64,000 nt of DNA, taken from the NCBI GenBank assembly GCA_964248625.1, contig CAXTZG010000001.1, positions 112,217-176,216 of the forward strand, in the 5' to 3' direction. The notes beneath the pieces were generated by a model. That model was not told where the DNA came from and did no database searches. It worked only from the letters and a program-made list of their open reading frames with translations. The position numbers and the translations under genes are program-made. This DNA comes from Lichenicola sp964248625. Lineage in GTDB: Bacteria > Pseudomonadota > Alphaproteobacteria > Acetobacterales > Acetobacteraceae. Below are positions 56,244 to 64,000 of the stretch, one piece after another. The first letter of the stretch is position 1. Each line of letters opens with the position of its first letter.

Positions 56244-57512
56244 TCAAAGCTTCAGCCGCTCGATCATCGGCTGCGTGATCAGGCAGACGCCCGTCTTGGT
56301 GCGGGTGAAGCGGGCGCCGTCCAGTTCCGGATCCTCGCCGACCACCAGCCCCGCCGGGATGCGCACGCGGCTGTCGATGACGACGTTGCGCAGGCGAGCG
56401 CCCCGCGCGATGTCGACATTGGGCAGGATGACGGCATTCTCGATGTCGGCATAGGAGTGGACGCGCACGTTGGTCGAGAGCAGGGAGCGGCTGACCCGGC
56501 TGCCGCTGACGATGCAGCCGCCGGCGACCAGGGAGTCGATCGCCGAGCCGCGGCGTCCCTCGTCATTATGGACGAACTTGGCGGGCGGGACGATTTCGCC
56601 ATAGGTCCAGATCGGCCATTCCTTGTCATAGAGGTTCAGGCCGGGAAGCGGGTCGCACAGGTCGATGTTGGCCTGCCAGTAGGCATCGATGGTGCCGACG
56701 TCGCGCCAGTACGGCTCCGAGTCGGTCTCGGTGGTGACGCAGGACCGTGAGAAGCGGTGGGCGATCGCCTTCCCGTTGGCCACGATGTCGGGGATGATGT
56801 CCTTGCCGAAGTCCCGGCTGCTGTCGGGCTTGGCCGCGTCCTTGCGAAGCTGGTCGATCAGGAACTTGGTGTCGAAGACATAGATGCCCATGCTGGCCAG
56901 CGCGATGTCGGGCCGGTCCGGCATGCCGGGCGGATCGGCCGGCTTCTCGAGGAACGAGAGGATGCGGTCCTCGGCGTCGACATGCATGACCCCGAACGCG
57001 GTCGCCTCCAGGCGCGGGACCTCGACGCAGCCGACGGTGACGTCGGCGTTGCTGCTCACATGCTGCTGCAGCATCAGCTCGTAATCCTGCTTGTAGACAT
57101 GGTCGCCCGCCAGGATGACCATGAAGCGGGGCGCGTAGCTCTCGATGATGTCGATGTTCTGGTAGACGGCATCGGCGGTGCCGACATACCAGGCATTTTC
57201 CGAAACGCGCTGACTGGCTGGCAGGATATCGAAACTCTCGTTCCGCTCCGCCCGGAAGAAGTTCCAGCCGCGCTGAAGATGGCGGATCAGCGAATGGGCC
57301 TTGTACTGCGTTGCCACCCCGATATGGCGCATGCCTGAGTTGAGGGCGTTGGACAGGGCGAAGTCGATGATGCGCGACTTGCCGCCGAAATAGACCGCCG
57401 GCTTCACACGCGTGTTGGTCAGCTCCAGCAGCCGGCTGCCTCGGCCGCCGGCAAGCACGTAGGCCATCGCGTTGCGCGACAGCGCTGCGTTCATCGACGC
57501 CGGGTTGATCAT
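56244..57512 (-). CDS. glgC: Glucose-1-phosphate adenylyltransferase
   Basis: A 422-residue ADP-glucose pyrophosphorylase. AYVLAGGRGSRLLELTNTRV is the nucleotide-binding start with the regulatory Lys/Arg; PAVYFGGKSRIIDFALSNAL and WYVGTADAVYQN follow, and the C-terminal half is a left-handed beta-helix. It makes ADP-glucose from ATP and glucose-1-phosphate, the product of pgm encoded divergently. ATG 57512 has AGGAGAAGG upstream. Confidence 0.95.
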   Translation of the reverse strand: MINPASMNAALSRNAMAYVLAGGRGSRLLELTNTRVKPAVYFGGKSRIIDFALSNALNSGMRHIGVATQYKAHSLIRHLQRGWNFFRAERNESFDILPASQRVSENAWYVGTADAVYQNIDIIESYAPRFMVILAGDHVYKQDYELMLQQHVSSNADVTVGCVEVPRLEATAFGVMHVDAEDRILSFLEKPADPPGMPDRPDIALASMGIYVFDTKFLIDQLRKDAAKPDSSRDFGKDIIPDIVANGKAIAHRFSRSCVTTETDSEPYWRDVGTIDAYWQANIDLCDPLPGLNLYDKEWPIWTYGEIVPPAKFVHNDEGRRGSAIDSLVAGGCIVSGSRVSRSLLSTNVRVHSYADIENAVILPNVDIARGARLRNVVIDSRVRIPAGLVVGEDPELDGARFTRTKTGVCLITQPMIERLKL

Positions 57513-57930
57513 GGCCTTCTCCTGACGAGCTCACGCTTCGATCATCACGCCGGCCGTCTCAGCAGCCGAGACACTGGCTTCGACAGAGCAACGAAGTGAG
57601 GGCGCTGCTCGTAGTTCCCGCAACCTGCCATGAAACCATAGGCGCGTGTCATCCCCTGTGTTTTGTGCACCGCAGAATATTCAGGCCTGATCTCTTGACG
57701 CGACGGCAATCGAGGCACGCTCGTCGTCGTCACTTGTCTTGCCGGCTGCAGGGCCTAAGCTCATGCTTCGTTTGACCGGGCTTGATCCATCATGCGCTGC
57801 ACGAGCCGCGAGCCCACTGGGTTCGACCGCGTGAAGCTGGCGCTTCCGGGGCGTGCACCGCAAGGTCTGCCGGATCACGCAGAACCGCTTCCGCCAGGGA
57901 TCCGGCGATGACCAGCATCAGGATGCAAGC
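57513..57930. promoter_or_regulatory. Divergent region between glgC and pgm
   Basis: 418 bases without a convincing gene, expected to hold both promoters. A TTGACG hexamer at 57695-57700 could be a -35 for pgm but no good -10 is seen. I find no clear operator or riboswitch. Confidence 0.4.
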
Positions 57931-59562
57931 ATGACGACGAAGACGGTGACGACCCGGGTCTATGACGGACAGAAGCCGGGCACGTCGGGCTTGCGCAAGC
58001 GGGTGCCGGTGTTCCAGCAGGAGCACTACCTCGAGAACTTCGTCCAGGCGATCTTCGACAGCCTCGAAGGCTTCCAGGGCACGACGCTGGTGGTCGGCGG
58101 CGACGGGCGCTACCACAACCGGGAAGCCGTGCAGACCATCATCCGCATGGCGGCCGCGAACGGCTTCGGCCGCATCCTGGTGGGGCGGGACGGTCTGCTC
58201 TCGACGCCGGCGGCCTCCAACATGATCCGCAAGCATGGCGCCTTCGGCGGCATCATCCTGTCGGCCTCGCACAATCCCGGCGGTCCGGACGGCGATTTCG
58301 GCATCAAATACAACATCGGCAATGGCGGTCCGGCGCCCGAGAAGATCACCGAGGCGATCTACGCCCACACGCAGACCATCACCGAGTATCGCACCCTCGA
58401 CATCCCCCCAATCGAGATCGGACAGCTCGGCACCGTGCGCGTCGGCGACGCCGACTGCGTGATCGTCGATCCGGTCGCGGATTATCTGGAGCTGATGCGC
58501 TCGCTGTTCGACTTCGATGTCATCGCCGCCGCCATCCGGGATGGCTTGCGCATCCGGTTCGACTCGATGTCGGCGATCACCGGCCCCTATGCGCGCGCCA
58601 TCCTCGAAGGCGAGCTCGGCAGCCCGGCCGGCACGGTGATGAATGCCGAGCCGCTGCCGGATTTCGGCGGCCATCATCCCGACCCGAACCTGATCCATGC
58701 CAAGGCGCTCCATGACATCATGATGGGGGACGACGCGCCAGATATCGGGGCGGCCTCCGACGGCGACGGCGACCGCAACCTGATCATCGGACGGGGGATC
58801 TTCGTGACCCCGTCCGACAGCCTGGCGATGCTGGCGGCCAACGCGCACCTGGCGCCGGCCTATGCGGGCGGGCTGAAGGGCATCGCGCGCTCGATGCCGA
58901 CCAGCGGCGCCGCCGACCGGGTCGCCGAGCGACTCGGCGTGCCCTGCTACGTGACGCCGACCGGCTGGAAGTTCTTCGGCAACCTGCTGGATGCCGACAT
59001 GGCAACGATCTGCGGCGAGGAAAGTGCCGGCACCGGATCGGACCACGTCCGCGAGAAGGACGGCATCTGGGCGGTGCTGCTCTGGCTCAACATCCTGGCG
59101 GTGCGCAAGCAGCCGGTGGCCGAGATCGTGCGCGAGCACTGGCAGCTCTACGGCCGCAACTACTATGCCCGGCACGATTACGAGGAGGTGGACGCCGACG
59201 GCGCGAACGCGCTGATGGCGGCGTTGCGCGAGCAGCTGCCGCGGCTGCCGGGACGGTCGTTCGGCGGCTTCACGGTCGGCAGCGCCGACGATTTCGCCTA
59301 CACCGATCCGGTCGACGGTTCGGTCAGCACGAAGCAGGGCATCCGCATCCTGTTCGAGGACGGCTCGCGCATCGTGTTCCGCCTGTCGGGGACCGGGACG
59401 GCAGGCGCCACCTTGCGCGTCTATCTGGAGCGCTACGAGCCGGACCCGGCGAAGCAGGATGCGCCGGTCGCGGAGGCGCTGGGACGAATCATCGAGATCG
59501 CCGAGGAGATGGCCGGGATCGAGGCCCATACCGGCCGGAGCGCGCCCACCGTCGTCACCTGA
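57931..59562 (+). CDS. pgm: Phosphoglucomutase (alpha-D-glucose phosphate-specific)
   Basis: A 543-residue enzyme interconverting glucose-1-phosphate and glucose-6-phosphate. The phosphoserine loop is GIILSASHNPGGPDGDFGIK, the metal loop GAASDGDGDRNLI, the sugar-binding loop CGEESAGTGSDHVREKDG, and the phosphate-binding C-terminal motif FRLSGTGTAGATLRVYLERY. ATG 57931 with AGGA nine bases before is chosen over an upstream frame start. It feeds the divergent glgC-glgA genes. Confidence 0.95.
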   Translation: MTTKTVTTRVYDGQKPGTSGLRKRVPVFQQEHYLENFVQAIFDSLEGFQGTTLVVGGDGRYHNREAVQTIIRMAAANGFGRILVGRDGLLSTPAASNMIRKHGAFGGIILSASHNPGGPDGDFGIKYNIGNGGPAPEKITEAIYAHTQTITEYRTLDIPPIEIGQLGTVRVGDADCVIVDPVADYLELMRSLFDFDVIAAAIRDGLRIRFDSMSAITGPYARAILEGELGSPAGTVMNAEPLPDFGGHHPDPNLIHAKALHDIMMGDDAPDIGAASDGDGDRNLIIGRGIFVTPSDSLAMLAANAHLAPAYAGGLKGIARSMPTSGAADRVAERLGVPCYVTPTGWKFFGNLLDADMATICGEESAGTGSDHVREKDGIWAVLLWLNILAVRKQPVAEIVREHWQLYGRNYYARHDYEEVDADGANALMAALREQLPRLPGRSFGGFTVGSADDFAYTDPVDGSVSTKQGIRILFEDGSRIVFRLSGTGTAGATLRVYLERYEPDPAKQDAPVAEALGRIIEIAEEMAGIEAHTGRSAPTVVT

Positions 59563-59854
59563 CGATGGACCAGGCCGGGAAGCTGTCGAAACGGCGTCGG
59601 TCGGGTTCAACCCGTCCGATGGCGCGGCCCTCCGGAGACAGGTGCTACCGATATTTGTTGTCGAGACGACAATCGGATCGATCCGTCAGCATCCGGCACT
59701 CGATCACCCCGGTGCGGATCGGCACAGCGGCGCTCCTGCATCCCAGGGTTGGACGGATATTGCATGTTTCAACTCGATCTTCTGGGATTTTGATGAAATT
59801 TCGCCGAATCGCTCATGGGTGAGAACCGGAGGTCGCCGATCTCGTAGAGGCCTC

Positions 59855-60301
59855 ATGATGGCAAGCGACAACCTGCAGCCTGCAAACGACAACGCGCTCA
59901 GTCGGGACGCGGCGTTGTCGTTGCGGCTCCTGCACTGGTTTCTGGAAAGCCGGGAGGATGCGATTGCCGCGCTTATCGGCGTCGGCTACCGGCCCGATGC
60001 GCTTCGCGACCAGCTGATGCGCCTGATCTGCCTGAACTTTGCCGAAGGGTGCCTGTGGCGCCTTCCCGACTATCAGAAGGATCTGGACGCGCGCTGGTCA
60101 CAGAGCGCCGTCGCGATGGCTGTCACGGCCCTGGATGCGGCCGATCTGATCGCAATCGACGTCAACGGCCCGAGCGCAGGCCTGATCAGACCGACCAAGC
60201 GCCTGATATCGTTCTACAACAAGAACATGCCGCAAGTCTTCGACCTGGCGAAGAAGATACTGCACGAGGTGTTGCCTGCAGATGCCGAGAACCGGCAGTA
60301 G
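59855..60301 (+). CDS. Hypothetical protein, possibly MarR-like winged helix
   Basis: A 148-residue protein I do not recognise. It is mostly helical, with a central RDQLMRLICLNFAEGCLWRL and a later AVTALDAADLIAIDVNGPSA followed by GLIRPTKRLISFYNKNMPQV. The D-x-R/P-T arrangement recalls the recognition wing of MarR-type proteins, but the match is weak. ATG 59855 has GAGG upstream; ATG 59858 is an alternative. The 292 bases before it show no gene. Confidence 0.6.
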   Translation: MMASDNLQPANDNALSRDAALSLRLLHWFLESREDAIAALIGVGYRPDALRDQLMRLICLNFAEGCLWRLPDYQKDLDARWSQSAVAMAVTALDAADLIAIDVNGPSAGLIRPTKRLISFYNKNMPQVFDLAKKILHEVLPADAENRQ

Positions 60302-60662
60302 CCGGTCAAGGCCGGCGGATGCGGCGGCAACGTCGGGCATGGGCAGCCGTGCGGCAGGATCGCCTGGCCGACCGCCTGCCTGTCCATCGTTGCCATGGGA
60401 AGATCTGCCGTGACGGTCATCTGATCGCGGGCGGTTCAATCCTGCGACGAGGGACAGCTGCCGCGGGCGATAGACGGTCCGGCCAAGCTGGCGAGACCGC
60501 AGGTTCCGCATGATCCGGCATCCCGCACGCGTCCGCGGCGCCGGGGATCCTGCCCGGGTCGGCGCCCGATGCCCGTTTCACAACGACATGCAGCCTTCAT
60601 GCGCGCGCCATATTTCCGGTGTCTGACTCCCTGAGGGGCATTTGCTCCCACGGAGAGTGACG
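60302..60662. other. Intergenic, nothing recognised
   Basis: 361 bases with overlapping short frames on both strands, none convincing. It should carry the promoter of the small lipoprotein genes that follow. Confidence 0.45.
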
Positions 60663-60818
60663 ATGAAGCGCTACAGACATCGGGTTGCCGGGGCGTTCGC
60701 CCTGCTGCTCGCGGCAACCACCCTCGCGGGCTGCGGCTGTGGTCCGTTCGGCCTCAGCTGGTGCGGCCGGCACGGCGGCTATGGTGGTGGCTATCGCGGT
60801 GGCCCGGGCTGGCACTGA
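60663..60818 (+). CDS. Small glycine-rich lipoprotein, 51 residues
   Basis: ATG 60663, preceded by GGAG, encodes a 51-residue pre-lipoprotein: MKRYRHRVAGAFALLLAATT then LAGC, a standard lipobox, and a short mature part with three Cys and a Gly/Tyr/Arg-rich tail (GGYGGGYRGG). After lipid attachment only about 28 residues remain. Function unknown. Start of a run of five small exported proteins on the plus strand. Confidence 0.65.
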   Translation: MKRYRHRVAGAFALLLAATTLAGCGCGPFGLSWCGRHGGYGGGYRGGPGWH

Positions 60819-60848
60819 CGCGCGGCGGCGTCCGCAGGAGGAGGCAGC

Positions 60849-61127
60849 ATGACGCTCGTTCGGCCCTGGCACCTGACGCGGCGCCAGGTCGGGGTCGTCC
60901 TGATCCTTGCCCTGCTGTCGGCCTGCACCCCTCCCCCGCAGGCAACCGACCCGCTATCCCTCGGCCCGGCATCTGATCAGGGTCCGGCCGCGTCTCCGTC
61001 GCCCGACATCGGCGCGCGGCGTGCGCCACCGCGGTTCGGCGGCGCGCCGGGTTATCGAAGTGCCGGTTCCGCTGACGGGACGCCATCCGCGACCGGTTCC
61101 ATGTCGATCGGCGCCGGCGGACCCTGA
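60849..61127 (+). CDS. Small lipoprotein, 92 residues
   Basis: ATG 60849 preceded by AGGAGGAGG. The N-terminus has a hydrophobic segment VGVVLILALLSAC ending in a lipobox (LLSAC). The mature part is Pro/Gly/Ser/Ala-rich and probably unstructured. It begins 30 bases after the previous gene. No family recognised. Confidence 0.6.
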   Translation: MTLVRPWHLTRRQVGVVLILALLSACTPPPQATDPLSLGPASDQGPAASPSPDIGARRAPPRFGGAPGYRSAGSADGTPSATGSMSIGAGGP

Positions 61128-61205
61128 GGACGGCGATGGGCGCTGGCGGCGAAGGTTGCTAGAAGCGCCCGGTGTTCCACGACACGAAGCATCGAGGAGA
61201 GCGAC

Positions 61206-61676
61206 ATGGACGTGCAGACCATCGACCGGCAGTACGAGCAGCTGCAGAACCAGTCGCAGCAGACCGTCCAGGCGCTGCAGACGCTGGGCGGCAAGCTGCA
61301 GGCGGCGGCCCAGGGCGGCGATCAGCAGGCCCGGGAATGGCTTCTCGACCTGCGCGAGCTGGCGCTCGCCTTCCGTTCCGAGCAGGATCAGGTCTCGACC
61401 CTGCTGCAGGCGCTGCACGGTTTCGTCGCCAACGAGGCCCAGATCCAGAACCAGGCGGCTGCCGCTCCGCCACAGCAGCAGGGCGGATGGGGCCAGAACC
61501 CGTCCTTCGCGCCGCAGCAGCAGCCGGTCTATCCGCAACCCCAGCAGGGCTTCGCTGCGCCACAGCAGCAGGGCGGCGGAATGCTGGGCGGCTTCCTCAA
61601 CTCAGGCTTCGGCCGGGCCATCGAGATGGGTGCAGGCTTCGGGATCGGCGACGATCTGATCAACAAGATCTTCTGA
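61206..61676 (+). CDS. Hypothetical Gln-rich protein
   Basis: A 156-residue protein. Residues 1-80 form a probable coiled coil (DRQYEQLQNQSQQTVQALQT), residues 88-125 are a Pro/Gln/Gly linker with repeated APQQQ units, and the C-terminus is a conserved-looking GMLGGFLNSGFGRAIEMGAG segment ending NKIF. No signal peptide. Function unknown. GGAGAG precedes the ATG by about seven bases. Confidence 0.65.
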   Translation: MDVQTIDRQYEQLQNQSQQTVQALQTLGGKLQAAAQGGDQQAREWLLDLRELALAFRSEQDQVSTLLQALHGFVANEAQIQNQAAAAPPQQQGGWGQNPSFAPQQQPVYPQPQQGFAAPQQQGGGMLGGFLNSGFGRAIEMGAGFGIGDDLINKIF

Positions 61677-61699
61677 GCTCCAGAGCTGCGGGTCGAAGC

Positions 61700-62206
61700 A
61701 TGGTTGTGGTCCATCGCCAATCCGTCGCCGGGCTGCTCGGCGCAGCACTCGGCTCGATCGCCGCCATCGCCTCCGCCCATGCGGGCGACGCTGCGATCGC
61801 GATGCGTGGACAGGGAGTCCAGATCTATCGGTGCGAGCCGTCGGCAGACGGGTTCGCCTGGCATCCGAAGGGTCCGGAGGCGGTGCTTTACGATGCCGCC
61901 GGCGCGAAAGTCGGCACCCACTTCGCAGGTCCGACCTGGCGGGCGAACGATGGCAGCAGCGTGGTGGGGGAAGTCGTGGCGTCCAGCGCCTCGCCCGATG
62001 CGGACGCGGTGCCCTGGCTGGTGCTGCGTGCCAGGTCGCATGCCGGCGCCGGCGCCTTCGCGTCCACCACCTTCATCGCGCGCGTGCGTACGGCCGGCGG
62101 GGCCGCTCCGGCCCGGGGCTGCGATCCAGGGCATGCCGGGCTGGAAAGCCGCGTTCCGTACAGCGCCACCTACATGCTGTTCCGGCAGGCGGGGCCGGCG
62201 CCGTGA
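61700..62206 (+). CDS. DUF3455 family exported protein
   Basis: A 168-residue protein with signal peptide (LLGAALGSIAAIASAHAG) and the DUF3455 pattern: VQIYRCEPSADGFAWHPKGP, GTHFAGPTWRANDGSSVVGE, VPWLVLRARSHAGAGAFAS and VPYSATYMLFR. Function of the family is unknown. Its stop overlaps the next start (GTGA at 62203-62206). Confidence 0.8.
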   Translation: MVVVHRQSVAGLLGAALGSIAAIASAHAGDAAIAMRGQGVQIYRCEPSADGFAWHPKGPEAVLYDAAGAKVGTHFAGPTWRANDGSSVVGEVVASSASPDADAVPWLVLRARSHAGAGAFASTTFIARVRTAGGAAPARGCDPGHAGLESRVPYSATYMLFRQAGPAP

Positions 62207-62481
62207 CGGCGATCCACCTGCCGGCCGCCGGACCGCTGGTCCGGGCTGCCTGGCGCCACGGCTACGGCTACGCGCCGACCGGCTACGGCATGCACCACGC
62301 CTATGGCGGCGGCAGCTGGATCGCGCACATGGTGGTGTCGTCGATCGTGCATGGGCTGATCTACGGCATCATCTTCCGGGTGCTGCGCCACATGAGCCTC
62401 GGCGAGATCGTGCTGCTGGCCGTGCTGGTGATCGGCGGGCTCTATGTGTGGAACCGGAACCGGGACGCCCGACGATGGTGA
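62203..62481 (+). CDS. Small membrane protein
   Basis: A 92-residue protein starting at GTG 62203, coupled to the DUF3455 gene by a 4-base overlap. It has a Gly/Tyr/His-rich N-terminus and two hydrophobic segments (MVVSSIVHGLIYGIIFRVLR and IVLLAVLVIGGLYVW). No family recognised. Its stop is three bases from the stop of a convergent gene. Confidence 0.6.
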   Translation: MTAIHLPAAGPLVRAAWRHGYGYAPTGYGMHHAYGGGSWIAHMVVSSIVHGLIYGIIFRVLRHMSLGEIVLLAVLVIGGLYVWNRNRDARRW

Positions 62482-62484
62482 GGG

Positions 62485-62922
62485 TCAGCCTGTGCCGTAA
62501 CGCGCGACCGGGGCGATCTCGCACACATAATCCCCCGCCTTCGGACCATGGCCCTCGACCCTGAGAAGCCGGTCCTCCACGCAGGTGAAGGTCTGGAAGG
62601 CGGTCGTGAAGTCGAGATGATACAGCCTGATGTCGAGCGTCGCGGTCTTGAAGACGACGATCTCGCCGGTGTCGCCATCGACGTGGCTGAGCATCACCCG
62701 GGTCCGGTCCGAGACCGTGCCGAGACGGGAGCTCATGGTGACGCGGGCCTCGAAGATCAGCCGGCCGAGATCGTCGGGTTCGACCGCCACCCGGGCGCTG
62801 AAGATCTGCAGCTGGGCGTGGCTGCCAGCCTGCTGGGCCTTGCTGTTCGCCAAATCCCGTCGCCTCCGCTGGCCGACCTCGCCCGGTTCGGGTTCGCGCC
62901 GCCGATGCTCGTCTGCCGGCAT
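62485..62922 (-). CDS. Hypothetical protein, third gene of an overlapping cassette
   Basis: A 145-residue soluble protein with an Arg-rich start and a beta-rich body (IFSARVAVEPDDLGRLIFEA, then VMLSHVDGDTGEIVVFKTAT and LYHLDFTTAFQTFTCVEDRL). Not recognised. Its ATG at 62922 shares a base with the upstream stop (TGATG), indicating coupled translation. Confidence 0.6.
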   Translation of the reverse strand: MPADEHRRREPEPGEVGQRRRRDLANSKAQQAGSHAQLQIFSARVAVEPDDLGRLIFEARVTMSSRLGTVSDRTRVMLSHVDGDTGEIVVFKTATLDIRLYHLDFTTAFQTFTCVEDRLLRVEGHGPKAGDYVCEIAPVARYGTG

Positions 62923-63308
62923 CACGTCCTGCCCAGGTCGCGCCCCACCAGCCCCAGCACGGTCTCGTCCGTCATGTCGGCGTCCGGATGGCGGCCAAGC
63001 CGGTCTTCGGCTTCGGCCTCGCTGATCGCATAGTCGACCATCAGCAGCGTGATCAGCCGCCAGTGGTGCAGCCAGAGGTCGTTCACCAGCCTCCGGTTGC
63101 CGTCGCGAGGGGTCTCGCCGATCGCCAGCACCTTCGAGGCCAGCCATGCGCGATCGAAGGAACGCATGGCCTGCGGCGTGAACACGAACAGGGCCCGGCC
63201 GGAAACGCGCAGCCTGCCGCAGGCCGGGCAATCGAAGTCGACGTGCGTCTTCCTCTCGTCCGCGAGCCGGGCCGGCTGGTCGCAGATGAAGCAGGCGACC
63301 GAGGCCAT
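62922..63308 (-). CDS. Hypothetical zinc-ribbon protein, second gene of the cassette
   Basis: A 128-residue protein with CFICDQ and FDCPACG, two CxxC pairs 22 residues apart that probably hold one zinc ion. The rest is helical (NDLWLHHWRLITLLMVDYAI). Not assigned to a family. ATG 63308 overlaps the upstream stop by one base (TGATG), which rejects the longer frame to 63446. Confidence 0.65.
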   Translation of the reverse strand: MASVACFICDQPARLADERKTHVDFDCPACGRLRVSGRALFVFTPQAMRSFDRAWLASKVLAIGETPRDGNRRLVNDLWLHHWRLITLLMVDYAISEAEAEDRLGRHPDADMTDETVLGLVGRDLGRT

Positions 63309-63964
63309 CAGCTGCCGCGACCGCGACGCGACGGGGTTCTGGACATCAGCACGTCGCTCGCATCCTCTCCAAGCAGCCGGAGCTGCGACGGCGGGGGACC
63401 GGAAGGCTCCGAGGCCGGCTCCTCCAGCGACACCGGCCAGAAGCACTCGACCTGCCCATCATCGCCGCGGAGCGCCAGGAACACCACCCGCTCCACCCCG
63501 CCGCCCGCCGTGGCCTCGAGCGCCAGCCGGAACACCAGCCCCTCGGCCTGCGCCTCGCCAAGCGCCATGCTGAGCTGCTGCGCCTCGATGATCTGGCGGC
63601 GCAGCGTGCGGCTGGTCGGCTCGTCGGCGGAGCCGCGGAAGAACCGCACCGGCACGGTCTCGATCAGGAACACGAAATGGTGGCTCTGGTCGAGCAGCGT
63701 CAGCCAGTTGTAGGTGCCGCGCTCGGCGGCGCGGCGCAGGCGCTGCCGGCCGAACGCATAGGCCCGGCAGCCGACCGACCAGGTGTCGTCGCCCATCTCG
63801 AACGAGGCCATCTTCACCGCATCGCGCCTGGCATGCGCGAGCAGCAGCGCGCAGACGCGCAGCCGGTCCTCGGTCAGCGCCGGATGGATCTCCCAGGGCA
63901 GCACGTCCGCAGCCAGCGGGGCCGGAAACAGGGGAGGCTCGGTCGGTTCAGCGGACGGTGTCAC
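63308..63964 (-). CDS. Hypothetical protein, first gene of the cassette
   Basis: A 218-residue soluble protein, unrecognised. It has a central FGRQRLRRAAERGTYNWLTL and LDQSHHFVFLIETVPVRFFR region and a Pro/Ser-rich C-terminus. GTG 63964 is the only start visible; the promoter is at the window edge. It leads a tightly overlapped three-gene minus-strand unit. Confidence 0.6.
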   Translation of the reverse strand: MTPSAEPTEPPLFPAPLAADVLPWEIHPALTEDRLRVCALLLAHARRDAVKMASFEMGDDTWSVGCRAYAFGRQRLRRAAERGTYNWLTLLDQSHHFVFLIETVPVRFFRGSADEPTSRTLRRQIIEAQQLSMALGEAQAEGLVFRLALEATAGGGVERVVFLALRGDDGQVECFWPVSLEEPASEPSGPPPSQLRLLGEDASDVLMSRTPSRRGRGS

Positions 63965-64000
63965 AAACGCGAGCCTAACATGGCGGCCAGGCTCGGCTAG

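Noticed and set aside
57681..57878. Short minus-strand ORF between glgC and pgm
   Set aside because: No ribosome binding site, no recognisable motif, and it lies in a divergent promoter region.

Overview
The window is a 64 kb, high-GC (clearly above 60 percent by eye) piece of a draft bacterial genome with three runs of N (959-968, 3894-3956, 42787-42796). Gene families, the alphaproteobacterial F0 order atpI-atpB-atpE-b'-atpF, a secreted S53 acid-type protease, OprB porin, tandem glycine and TPP riboswitches and a Fur-type 7-1-7 palindrome point to an alphaproteobacterium, most likely Acetobacteraceae. The family assignment is an inference from gene content. I see no CRISPR array, rRNA, tRNA or intact insertion sequence.

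Layout. 1-4.6 kb: 3' end of an M32 carboxypeptidase, a 0.9 kb stretch without a convincing gene, an FkbM methyltransferase and a GH15 glucoamylase/trehalase-type hydrolase broken by an assembly gap. 4.6-13.3 kb: a polyol/sugar catabolic block. Eight genes on the minus strand (DhaK- and DhaL-type kinase subunits, zinc alcohol dehydrogenase, DUF2291 protein, RbsA/C/B-like ABC transporter) face a SorC regulator; together they read as uptake, oxidation to a ketose and phosphorylation of a small polyol. The ATPase gene carries an in-frame amber codon between its two ATPase domains. 13.3-17.4 kb: a frameshifted bile-acid-symporter-family transporter, an OPT transporter and a luciferase-like oxidoreductase. 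17.4-20.9 kb: a TPP riboswitch controlling a TonB receptor and a THI5/NMT1-type binding protein, a probable thiamine or thiamine-precursor uptake pair. 21.2-27.9 kb: S53 protease, then a divergent GMC oxidoreductase / DoxX / cupin / SMP-30 / VOC cluster.

28-38.7 kb is a cell-surface glycan region (two soluble glycosyltransferases, a coiled-coil methyltransferase, three multi-pass membrane glycosyltransferase-like proteins, a GT2), whose last four genes on the minus strand run directly on from the ATP synthase F0 operon (38.7-41.2 kb). 41.3-45.4 kb is a probable iron-regulated unit: Fur box, OprB porin, beta-propeller protein, DyP peroxidase EfeB. 45.6-47.3 kb holds a sulfotransferase and a small gene graveyard (GH4 5' relic, AraC 3' relic). 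47.3-54.4 kb is a glycine-riboswitch operon sdaA-glyA-gcvT-gcvP without gcvH, a route from glycine through serine to pyruvate. 54.5-59.6 kb carries DUF1810 and glycogen metabolism genes glgA, glgC and divergent pgm. The last 4 kb hold small lipoproteins, a DUF3455 protein and a tightly overlapped three-gene cassette of unknown function.
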